From JAEUOS01 sp965279115 (GTDB lineage: Bacteria; Pseudomonadota; Gammaproteobacteria; Burkholderiales; JAEUOS01): a DNA stretch of 64,000 nucleotides. Below, piece by piece: positions 27,113-35,004 of this stretch. Location of the stretch: contig OZ257137.1 in NCBI GenBank assembly GCA_965279115.1, positions 6,262,001-6,326,000 on the forward strand, given 5' to 3'. A program made the position numbers and the translations under genes. The notes under the pieces were generated by a model. The model worked only from the letters and a program-made list of their open reading frames with translations, ran no database searches and had not been told where the DNA came from. Position 1 is the first letter of the stretch. Each line of letters opens with the position of its first letter.

Positions 27113-27628
27113 TCAATGGACGGTCTGTTCGTCCGCGGTCGGCGCCGGCAGCAACCCCACGAAGCGCCCTTCCACGCCATCGGCGAAGATGAAGTCCACC
27201 TGGCCGAATGTGCGCTTTTTCTTCGAAGGCGGTTTCGGCTTGATCGCTGCCGAGCCAACCCACACGCCGTCCCGTGACTCCAGGGAGAAGGTCACCACGT
27301 CCTCCTTGTGCGGCGATGCGCCGATCGACCCGTAGCGGTCCAGGATCTCCTGGTGGCGCGTGAGCAGCCGCTTCGGCAGCGCCCAGGCTTCCATCACGCT
27401 GAATATGAAATCCGCCTTGACCATGTCCGCCGTCAAGCGGATCTGGTTTGCCGAAAGCTCTTTGTTTTCCGGGCCATCGGTATCGATGGAAACCGGGAAT
27501 AGCTCGCCGGTCGCAGATCGGCCCACGAACGCGAGCGGCGCGAGCTTCTCGCCGCGCTCCAGAATGCCACGCGCCGTGTTCATCATGGATTCAACGAGTG
27601 GCGCGAAGCGCGCAGGAATCGGCTTCAA
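27113..27628 (-). CDS. Unknown protein, coupled to a TPR protein
   Basis: 171 residues without export signal or membrane helix. The C-terminal half has short beta-rich stretches and a basic linker (KPKPPSKKKR) followed by TFGQVDFIFADGVEGRFVG. Its ATG overlaps the stop of the upstream TPR gene as ATGA, so the two are translated together. I do not recognise the family. Confidence 0.65.
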   Translation of the reverse strand: MKPIPARFAPLVESMMNTARGILERGEKLAPLAFVGRSATGELFPVSIDTDGPENKELSANQIRLTADMVKADFIFSVMEAWALPKRLLTRHQEILDRYGSIGASPHKEDVVTFSLESRDGVWVGSAAIKPKPPSKKKRTFGQVDFIFADGVEGRFVGLLPAPTADEQTVH

Positions 27629-28734
27629 GTCGCCCCCTGCATACGGTCGTCGGTCATGCTCAGCGCCATCGCGTACTCGGCATCGAAATCAGCCCCTGTT
27701 TCCGCATCTTTCTGAAACTGCCGTACGCCGGCATGCATCATCGAAAGCAATTGCAGGCCAGTGAACTCCTCGTCGGGCGCGGACTTTATCCGATACGTGC
27801 GCCGCGGATTGTTGATCTCAAGTCCGGTTTGGCCCAGCGTAGCGATTTCAAGTGTCATCTGCCCCACGTCCTGTTTGCTCATGGCCGCGAAGCGGCGCAG
27901 GGCATCGACGATATACGTCACCACATCCATCCGCAATCCATTGGTGCGCGAACGCAGCACGTCGTGCGCCAGGCGCGTCTGGTCGGCGCGCGCCATTTCG
28001 GCCACCGGGTGATCCGAAAATCCCTCGATGATCCTGCGAAGCAGGTCACCGCGTTCCTTCTGGTATGCGGCATCGCCGGTCTCTTGCAGCGCCTGCGTGA
28101 GGCCGTAAAACACGCCGGGTTCATTGGACAACTGATGCACCGCCTCCCGGAAATGGGACACGGCGTCGGCCGCCCGCCCGGTTGCCAACAACACGCCCCC
28201 AAGGTTGCGATGCGCATAGCCGTCACCCGGATCCAACTCGATGGCGCGGCGCAGTGCCCGCTCGGCCTGGGCCGACTGGTGCAGGCGCTGGTAGGCCACC
28301 CCCAACCCCGTCCACGCATTGACATAGCCCGAGTCGATGTCCGTACACGCGGTGAGCGCTTCGATCGCCTCTTGAAACCTTCCCCGCTCGGAATGCGCGA
28401 TGCCTAGGTTGTAGAGCACGTCGGCGTCGGGCGCGGCGTTCTCCCGCAGCCAGGCGAGAATCTCGGTGCCCTCGGCGAGTTTGCCCTCGCGCATCAACGC
28501 ACAGGCGTGGTCCAACAGGCTGCGGGGATGCGCGGGAAACAGGGTGACGCGAATGACACTATCGCCCAAAGCGACGCCGGCATTGATCCCCTTGTCAGCG
28601 TACTGGCTGATGAAATACGCCAGTACCGCCTCTTCGAACGCCTGCGACCCTATGGTCCGCGCCGTTGACGGCAACAATGCGAGGTCGAAGTCGGCAATCG
28701 GGATTTCGAAGGTGAGTGGGCGGTCGGTAGCCAT
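27625..28734 (-). CDS. Tetratricopeptide-repeat protein of unknown function
   Basis: 369 residues. Three to four TPR units are visible between about residues 70 and 215, for example DVLYNLGIAHSERGRFQEAI, AWTGLGVAYQRLHQSAQAE and YAHRNLGGVLLATGRAADAV. The N-terminal 70 residues look like a separate small beta-rich domain and the last 120 residues are unassigned. TPR arrays bind other proteins, so it may be a scaffold for the 171-aa protein encoded in overlap. No enzyme motif seen. Position between a TA remnant and a defence-like array makes an accessory or defence role possible but unproven. Confidence 0.7.
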   Translation of the reverse strand: MATDRPLTFEIPIADFDLALLPSTARTIGSQAFEEAVLAYFISQYADKGINAGVALGDSVIRVTLFPAHPRSLLDHACALMREGKLAEGTEILAWLRENAAPDADVLYNLGIAHSERGRFQEAIEALTACTDIDSGYVNAWTGLGVAYQRLHQSAQAERALRRAIELDPGDGYAHRNLGGVLLATGRAADAVSHFREAVHQLSNEPGVFYGLTQALQETGDAAYQKERGDLLRRIIEGFSDHPVAEMARADQTRLAHDVLRSRTNGLRMDVVTYIVDALRRFAAMSKQDVGQMTLEIATLGQTGLEINNPRRTYRIKSAPDEEFTGLQLLSMMHAGVRQFQKDAETGADFDAEYAMALSMTDDRMQGAT

Positions 28735-28808
28735 AGTGCCATTTTAGCCTTGCACCCTGAGGCGCTACGCCAAAACGCATCACCCTGACATCCAGGGTAC
28801 CTCCTGAA

Positions 28809-29630
28809 TCACCGCTGAAACGGCACCCAGTTGAACCAGTCGCGAATGCCCAGCGCGGTTCCCCAAGCCTCCACCAGCGCACGGTCCGCCTTTGGATCGG
28901 CAGGAAGCTCATCCAGAATGTTCAATAGCCGCATGCCATCGTCAACGACGCCGACCACCTGATAAGGCAACGCGAAATAACCGGTGCCAAGCAGCCGGTC
29001 GGTGAACAGGGCGTGCACGGCATCGATCGCCAGGAATTGAGGCGGAAAGCGCACCTTGCCAGCCCGCCACCGGATATGCCCGGCGTTTTCTTCCTGCTGC
29101 AGCGTGAGCGAAGCCGACTGCTGGTCGCGCAGGGCGGGATACGCGTCGTGAATCCAGCGGTCGATGCGCAGCCCGACAGGCAACGATCTGAGCGTCAACA
29201 GCAGCCAGTGAGACATGCGCTCCGCCGCCGCCTGCAACTCGGGCGCCGCATCACCCGGTGCGAGCATGGCCTTGAGCAGGGGCATCATCCGCGCAGCCGC
29301 GTCGCTTGGAATGGCCGCGAAATCGAAGCGCTGATCCGGTGGCGTTTCAAACAAGCGCAGGACATACCCGCACTGGTACGCCACGACGTAGTCCAGCGAT
29401 TCACCTCCCGGCCGCAGCGTGAGGACGTGTTCTTTCGCGCCATTGCGGGCGATACGCAGGTTCGCGATGACCGGAAGCGCCGCATCCTCCGCGAAGCGGA
29501 TAGGCAGTTCGGTGACTTGTTCGACCTGATTGATGATCTGGCGGGTTTCGGGGAGTAAAGCCAACTGGGAAGTTCCTGTGACGAGCGGTAGGTGCCGTAG
29601 TACCAAACACTCAAAAAGTGTGGGCCTCAA
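28809..29630 (-). CDS. Unknown conserved-looking protein, start uncertain
   Basis: Up to 273 residues. The first about 20 codons overlap a remnant of another frame ending at 29611, so the true start may be the TTG at 29564, which has AGGA upstream and gives MALLPETRQIINQ. The segment DYVVAYQCGYVLRLFETPP sits where zinc peptidases of the IrrE/M48 kind have their HExxH helix, but the histidines are absent. I therefore give no function. It lies 74 bases upstream of the TPR gene on the same strand and probably belongs to that operon. Confidence 0.6.
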   Translation of the reverse strand: MRPTLFECLVLRHLPLVTGTSQLALLPETRQIINQVEQVTELPIRFAEDAALPVIANLRIARNGAKEHVLTLRPGGESLDYVVAYQCGYVLRLFETPPDQRFDFAAIPSDAAARMMPLLKAMLAPGDAAPELQAAAERMSHWLLLTLRSLPVGLRIDRWIHDAYPALRDQQSASLTLQQEENAGHIRWRAGKVRFPPQFLAIDAVHALFTDRLLGTGYFALPYQVVGVVDDGMRLLNILDELPADPKADRALVEAWGTALGIRDWFNWVPFQR

Positions 29631-29715
29631 GCGCCCGTTCCTCTAAATACGCTCGCGCCAAATCAACCAAATGTCGATGGTGCGTAAAGATCATGATGCA
29701 CCCTTCTTCGACAAC
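29611..29715 (-). pseudogene. Possible C-terminal remnant of an SMC/YhaN-like ATPase
   Basis: A short minus-strand frame reads SFAVVEEGCIMIFTHHRHLV then DLARAYLEERALEAHTF and stops at 29611. The FTHHRHLVDLA pattern resembles the H-loop end of ABC/SMC-type ATPases. No ATPase body lies upstream, because the reverse transcriptase gene ends at 29875, so this would be a deletion relic. The fragment is short and the call is by pattern only. Confidence 0.3.
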
Positions 29716-29874
29716 CGCAAACGACATCGCGATCGAACGACAGCACAATAAACCCAAGCTGCGATCGTAGGCGGCGTGTGGCCAAGCATGACCCGTACAA
29801 CGCCGACACCTGACGTTTGTTGAAAAGCCTCCCAGATGGCAAGATCCAAGACAGTCGGAAGGCTTTTGACGGCC

Positions 29875-31698
29875 TCACGTAAGCAGCCTTACCACCAATC
29901 GCTTGTCGAAATCGGGCACATCCTGCTTTACCATCCAATCTCGTGTGCTCTGTACCCACGCCAAGACCGTTTTTTTCTTGTTCAGTCGAAGCAATCGGAG
30001 CACTAAAAGTTTTCGTGTGTCCACGCGCTTCTTGCCCGCAACGCTGTCATATATCGGCTCTCTCCGAATCTTAAATCGCTCAGGCACAGTTTGGTACTGG
30101 CGGCTAATGGCGAGCATGCGGAGAAACTGGGCAAGGTGATTGTCGCGCAGTTGACTTGCTGCTTTTTCTGCCTCTCGATACTCGCCGTCGCCGTACGACG
30201 CATATACGGCCACCACAGCCTTCGCAATTGCCGGGTGTGCAACACTTTCCAAACTGCCGACGAGCCGTTTGAGTAAAGGTAGTGAACGCCGGTCGCCATA
30301 GCGGAGAATCAAGAGTGGTGCTAGCGCCGCGCAGCGCTGCCAGCCAGGAATTTCGTACTTTCCGGAGAGCAAGCCCGATGCGATTCTACGAATTGCGCCA
30401 GCCTCAACACTAGTCGCCTCGATCTTGAGTAAACCCTCAGTGAGAATCTGGTTTACGTCTGGATAGACCTGACATGGGTCCGCCCATAGTCGCAGTACAA
30501 ATTTCAGATACTGGTCCGCACTGCCCGTGACTCGCATGTAATCCGCGATTCGGTCCGTGAGCGTTGGCTCGGCCAGGATATCCGGCAGCGCGCGATGTCG
30601 GAGGAAGCGCGCTGTAGCGACGCCGGCCAGCCGGTAGAAGCGCTTCAGTACCTTGCCCCATTCGCCGCCGGACATCTCGAATTTCCGGTACTTGCGCCAT
30701 ACCTGTCCGAGCGCTGACCGAAAAGCTCTCTTTTCGGCTACGGTACCCCGTGCCATCTTGTCGATGACATCCAACTCCGCATTTATATCGAAATAAAAGT
30801 GTCGACTAGCTTCTGCAAGACTCAATATTCGGGTCTTGGCCGCGTTCGGCGTAAGGTGAAGTCGGGCCAGTGAGTCGCCGCAATGCTTGAGAATGTTCAA
30901 TCCCTCTGAATAGCTCCTAGCGCCAAAGTTTTGGTCGTCCATCCACCGAACGTACGCATTGACCCCGACATGCTGCGCCATTCGATCGTCGTGCGGGAAC
31001 AACACCATGTGGGCGATCGTCCGTGAACAATCAAAATCGTCCACCGGGAGTCCAATTCTTGGCGACTCGTTAAAGGCGTCGCGAATCGAAAGCCGTTCCA
31101 GAATGAAAAACAGCAATCCGACTAGATTGCGATCGACACGGATCGCATGTAAAGCATCCGCAACGCGGTCGTACAGGACCGTGTCGAAGAAATTCGTAAT
31201 GTCCGTCAAGACAATGTATGGATGAACCTGCTGCATGAGCAGGTGCTTTCGATACTGGTCATATTTCAGCCACGCGACCAGCGCACTCCCTGAAGCAAAG
31301 GCATACGCCGGGTCACCGCCTTCGCCGTCCTTCGCAATCTGCTTCAGTTTTTTGGAAAGCGTGTTTTGCGCAAAATACACATGTGGCTGCTCAACGCGCT
31401 TGCTTTTCTTGTACAGGTAATCGACCACGGCCCGGTACAGAACCAAGTCCGGAACACTTGGCATCGTCATGCGACGGCTAAAGCCCATCTTTTTCGCCAC
31501 GGAAAATCGATGAACGGTCGCAGGCTCATAGCGTCCCGCCTCAATATCCGCGAGCAGCCGTTTTATCCACCATTCCGGATCGATGTCGAACTCGACGAAA
31601 TCGGTGACGTCCCGCAGAAACGTGCGTGACAATTGCTTCCTGACGTTTTTCCAGGATTCCCACAGCGATGCCTTTGTGATACCTTGAACCTTAGGCAT
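29875..31698 (-). CDS. Reverse transcriptase (unknown-group/defence type) with helical C-terminal half
   Basis: 607 residues from the ATG at 31698 (AAGGTG five bases upstream); a longer frame overlaps the helicase gene. RT motifs in order: RRMTMPSVPDLVLYRAVVDY (motif 2, about 75-94), YIVLTDITNFFDTV (motif A, Asp166), GLPVDDFDCSRTIAHMVL (motif B, about 216-233) and YVRWMDDQNF (motif C, catalytic Asp pair 254-255). Motif B lacks the usual LPQG and fits non-retron, non-group-II enzymes. The last about 250 residues are Leu/Ala-rich repeats such as RCAALAPLLILRYGDRRSLP, like the HEAT-like alpha repeats of Abi and unknown-group defence RTs. Last gene of the array, 52 bases after the helicase. By eye it is less GC-rich than the tra genes. 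Confidence 0.85.
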   Translation of the reverse strand: MPKVQGITKASLWESWKNVRKQLSRTFLRDVTDFVEFDIDPEWWIKRLLADIEAGRYEPATVHRFSVAKKMGFSRRMTMPSVPDLVLYRAVVDYLYKKSKRVEQPHVYFAQNTLSKKLKQIAKDGEGGDPAYAFASGSALVAWLKYDQYRKHLLMQQVHPYIVLTDITNFFDTVLYDRVADALHAIRVDRNLVGLLFFILERLSIRDAFNESPRIGLPVDDFDCSRTIAHMVLFPHDDRMAQHVGVNAYVRWMDDQNFGARSYSEGLNILKHCGDSLARLHLTPNAAKTRILSLAEASRHFYFDINAELDVIDKMARGTVAEKRAFRSALGQVWRKYRKFEMSGGEWGKVLKRFYRLAGVATARFLRHRALPDILAEPTLTDRIADYMRVTGSADQYLKFVLRLWADPCQVYPDVNQILTEGLLKIEATSVEAGAIRRIASGLLSGKYEIPGWQRCAALAPLLILRYGDRRSLPLLKRLVGSLESVAHPAIAKAVVAVYASYGDGEYREAEKAASQLRDNHLAQFLRMLAISRQYQTVPERFKIRREPIYDSVAGKKRVDTRKLLVLRLLRLNKKKTVLAWVQSTRDWMVKQDVPDFDKRLVVRLLT

Positions 31699-31750
31699 CA
31701 GGCACCTTGAGCCAGGAATCCCCGCATGTTTCGCACGAACATGGGGAACA

Positions 31751-34456
31751 TCACCAAGGGGCCGACAACCGATCGACGACGTCCCTACGCGCGAGCACGC
31801 GCGAACACAACTCCCATCGATCACGATCCGGGTCGATGGTCTCCCGATAGCGCAGTTCGAATACGTCGCGCGCCTGTTTGCGCAGGTGCATGTATTCGTC
31901 CATCAGTTCTTCGAGGTGTTCGACGTTGTCGATCCATTCGTCCTCGATGGTATCCGGCACGCCGCCGAAAATGTCGTAGCGATCCTTCATACGTCGCGAC
32001 AGCACTTGGTAAACCTTCTCGTCTTGCGTGTGGTGGTAGACGAGGTTGAGCATGTCCACTGAACGCCTGGCCTGTCCGAAGCGTTTGATGCGCCCAAGCC
32101 TTTGCTCAAGCCGCGAGGGGTTCCATGGCAGGTCGACGTTGATCAGGGTACCGAGGGTTTGCAGGTTCAGGCCCTCGCAGGCGGCATCGGTCGCCACGAT
32201 AAGGCGGATGTCGCGGCGCTTGACCGCGGTCTTGATATCCTCGCGCTCGACGGAAGCGAAGTCAGCGTCGCGAAAAATCCCGCTTTTGCCGGCACCGGCG
32301 TAGACCCCCACCGGCTCGCCCGACAAAAGCTTGGCCAACTCCGCACCCACTGCGTAAGCCGTGTCGTAGTACTGGCTGAAGACAATGCAGCCGTGTTCCA
32401 ACCACGTCTTGCCATCGCTGCGGTGTTGGGTCAGGAAATAGCGCACCGCCGCCATCTTCGGGTCGCGCGCCTCAGGTCGCGAAAGTTCGTCGACAATCGT
32501 CTGCAGGTGCCGAGATTCGTCCGCTGTGAGCACGGCGAGGGCGTCCTCGATTTCCTTGGCGTCCTCTTCGTCATCGAGAACTTCACGCCGCAGCATTTTT
32601 TCGGCGGTGGCACGACCGGAGGCAAAACTTGAACAGATACGCTGCAGCAGCAGGGTCTTCATGAACCCGGCCGCCTTGGTCCGTTGCTTCAAGACAGTCG
32701 TGAAGTCCTCGGCAGCCTTGTAAGCAAGGTCGAACGGCAGGTTGGTCAAGAGCCCCAGGCCGTCAAATCCAATGCCTGAATATGCGACGGAACTCGCTTC
32801 AGGATCGGGATGCACGTTGACGCCCACCTTTTCCAACAGCCCGGCATCTTCGAGAGTTTGCCGCCTGCGAACCACGGTGTGACGAACTGCCGGGTTGTGT
32901 TCCTTGAAAAATGCCGGCGCCAGCGCCTCGCTGATGGACTGCTGTTCCAGGAATCCGAATGAACCGAATCCGCGATCGGTGAAGAACGTCTGTTCGGGCA
33001 AGCCGAGGTGCAGGCGCAGCGTCGCGAATAGCGCGCCTTCGTTACCCGGCGGCAACGGATTGCGCATCCACTCCCACGCGTCACGCTCATCAGCGGCCGA
33101 TTCCTCGCCTTTCACCATCGGGAGCGCCTTCTTGAAATCCCACCAGCGGGTGAAGGGCTCACGCCCGAGCACGAAATCGGCGCCGGCATTGAGGATGCGC
33201 ATCAGGTCCCACAACTCGTGCACTTCGGTTTGGATCGGCGTCGCGGTACTGAGAAGCAGGTGGCGGGTACGCGGCCCGATCCTGAGCATGAAATCCAGCA
33301 GGTTGTTCGGCTCCTCCTTGTGAGGCCCCATCCCGCCGCGCCGCCGCGCCTTGTGCGCCTCATCCAGCACGACGGTATTGAATTTGCGGGTCAACAGGTA
33401 CTGCTGTTCTTCAGAGTGGTGAAAAATCAGCCCGGTGGAAACAATCGCGATCCGAAACGGGCAGCGGATGATGTCTTCCGCACCACGCGTCTTGATCAGA
33501 TGGCCCTTGGGGTCGACCCACATCTTTTTGTTGGACAGCCAAACCGCCGCCGGGATGCCCAGCTTGTCCACCAGTTCGACCTGCCATTGCAGCGTCAAGG
33601 TGGAAGGGCACAGAATCAATACCGGTCCGTCGTCGAGGAGTGCGGACACCATCGCACTGGCGGCGAGCGAGAGGGTCTTGCCGACCCCCACCTCGTCGGC
33701 CAGCAGCAAGCGCGCCTTGCCGTAGGTCTCGCGATGCGCCAGGAACATGGTCACGAATGAGCGTTGCCATGGCTGCAACTGCTCGCCACCGCGATAAATC
33801 GGGCTCTCTGCCAGTGCCGCGGCCGGCAGGTTTTCGGGTGTGGTGTCCTCGAAGCGTATCTCGACACGGTCCGCGACCCGCTTGATTTCCTCGATGATCG
33901 CGTCGGGAAGCGGGTAAGCGTCCTTCCATAGTGCGTCGAACTCTTCCTCGACCCAGGCCACGCCGTCCGGTGACGGGTCTTCCCACAAGATTTCGTAGTT
34001 TTTGGCGAACGCGCTCCGGGTTTCGTTGATGGAACCCAAGAAACTGGTCTTGCTGCCGTCTGCCGCCTCGATCACCCCGGCCTTGCCATGGATGAATACC
34101 CGGTCCTTCGGCACGACGCGAATCTCGACGCGACCGGAAACCAGCAGATCATGCAGCCGGCGGTAGCGTTCCCGATGCAGCAGTGCTTCCACTTCCGAAG
34201 GCGCCTCGTTCCAACGCTCCTTGAGGGCGGTGTCGCGCACGTGCTTGGAAATAAGCACGTCGGCGGCGTCGAGCTCGCTATTGCAAACTACCTGAACTTT
34301 CTGAATGGCGGCGATTTCCTCACCGACCAGTTCGAAAATCGAACTCCGAAAATAGCCGGCGATGCGGCGATACGACCGTGCACCTTGCAGCTTCTGGGCG
34401 AGAAAAGCGTGGTCGAGCCGCTGCCGGCGCGAGGAAAACCGCTGCAGCCCGCTCAT
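31751..34456 (-). CDS. PLD-domain SNF2-type helicase, anti-phage-associated
   Basis: 901 residues. The N-terminal phospholipase-D-like domain has the HxK motif as HGK (123-125) with GSIN about 18 residues later. The SF2 helicase follows: ADEVGVGKT (253-261), DEAH (365-368), STATP in motif III, and a C-terminal RecA lobe with ATDAACEGLNLQ and a motif VI of the form RLEQRLGRIKRFGQ. One PLD motif per chain implies dimers if it is a nuclease. This architecture is part of the DUF499/DUF1156/DUF3780 anti-phage-associated set. Its start overlaps the previous stop as ATGA. Confidence 0.9.
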   Translation of the reverse strand: MSGLQRFSSRRQRLDHAFLAQKLQGARSYRRIAGYFRSSIFELVGEEIAAIQKVQVVCNSELDAADVLISKHVRDTALKERWNEAPSEVEALLHRERYRRLHDLLVSGRVEIRVVPKDRVFIHGKAGVIEAADGSKTSFLGSINETRSAFAKNYEILWEDPSPDGVAWVEEEFDALWKDAYPLPDAIIEEIKRVADRVEIRFEDTTPENLPAAALAESPIYRGGEQLQPWQRSFVTMFLAHRETYGKARLLLADEVGVGKTLSLAASAMVSALLDDGPVLILCPSTLTLQWQVELVDKLGIPAAVWLSNKKMWVDPKGHLIKTRGAEDIIRCPFRIAIVSTGLIFHHSEEQQYLLTRKFNTVVLDEAHKARRRGGMGPHKEEPNNLLDFMLRIGPRTRHLLLSTATPIQTEVHELWDLMRILNAGADFVLGREPFTRWWDFKKALPMVKGEESAADERDAWEWMRNPLPPGNEGALFATLRLHLGLPEQTFFTDRGFGSFGFLEQQSISEALAPAFFKEHNPAVRHTVVRRRQTLEDAGLLEKVGVNVHPDPEASSVAYSGIGFDGLGLLTNLPFDLAYKAAEDFTTVLKQRTKAAGFMKTLLLQRICSSFASGRATAEKMLRREVLDDEEDAKEIEDALAVLTADESRHLQTIVDELSRPEARDPKMAAVRYFLTQHRSDGKTWLEHGCIVFSQYYDTAYAVGAELAKLLSGEPVGVYAGAGKSGIFRDADFASVEREDIKTAVKRRDIRLIVATDAACEGLNLQTLGTLINVDLPWNPSRLEQRLGRIKRFGQARRSVDMLNLVYHHTQDEKVYQVLSRRMKDRYDIFGGVPDTIEDEWIDNVEHLEELMDEYMHLRKQARDVFELRYRETIDPDRDRWELCSRVLARRDVVDRLSAPW

Positions 34457-35004
34457 GTGTCTCCGCCCTTCGGCCCGCCCTTGGCGGCGGCGCGGCGGTG
34501 CTTTTGCCGGCTGCTGCGCGGCTTGTCAGGGAGGGGCATTTCGATCAGTACCGCGTCCAGCGCTGGCTGCAAATAGGCCATGCGGAAGTGCTCCGCGTTC
34601 TTGAACCCAAGAGCCTCCTGAAGTTGTAGCCGGGTCATCTCACCCTTCAGTGCGTCCGCCAGCCGCACTTCCGTGGTGACTTGTCCAGCGACATTTCCGG
34701 CGACATTTCCGGCGACTTGTCCGGGAGCTTCTGGGGTCGGCACCGGCAGCGGACGTCGCACGGTCTGGACGAACTGCCCGCCAGTCTGGCGAAATTCCGG
34801 CGCCTGCAACCCTGTGTCACGACAGCGCGCCATCATGTCGAGAATCCCGCTACCGGCTTTCTCGGCGTAGCTCGCCAGGAACATCGGTTCTGCAATCAAG
34901 GGGTTGCGCGGAATCGACGTATGCGGCACGCGCAGGTCGGCCAAGGTCAGCGCCGGTGGCAATACCCCCGGAATCCAGATTCCCAGGCGGTCGGAGGACA
35001 GCAT
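34453..35004 (-). CDS. Truncated HATPase_c_4/AlbA_2-type regulator (C-terminal part only)
   Basis: 183 residues. The N-terminus (IWIPGVLPPALTLADLRVPH, SIPRNPLIAEPMFLASYAEK, GSGILDMMARC) is the end of the HATPase_c_4 domain found in AlbA_2-type ATP-binding regulators. The expected AlbA_2 and the first part of the ATPase domain are absent. A linker with three VAGN/VAGQ units, made of near-identical 12-base repeats at about 34684-34720, joins it to a winged-helix-like C-terminus and a basic tail. The ATG shares one base with the methyltransferase stop (TAATG), so translation is coupled. It is either a functional short form or the scar of a deletion. Confidence 0.65.
   Translation of the reverse strand: MLSSDRLGIWIPGVLPPALTLADLRVPHTSIPRNPLIAEPMFLASYAEKAGSGILDMMARCRDTGLQAPEFRQTGGQFVQTVRRPLPVPTPEAPGQVAGNVAGNVAGQVTTEVRLADALKGEMTRLQLQEALGFKNAEHFRMAYLQPALDAVLIEMPLPDKPRSSRQKHRRAAAKGGPKGGDT

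Noticed and set aside
28976..29400. HExxH-type zinc peptidase call for the 273-aa protein
   Set aside because: The helix at the expected place reads VVAYQCGYVLRLF with no metal-binding His or Glu, so no peptidase function is claimed.
34684..34720. Short tandem 12-base repeats suggesting a CRISPR-like array
   Set aside because: They are in-frame VAGN/VAGQ linker codons inside a coding region, with no spacers.
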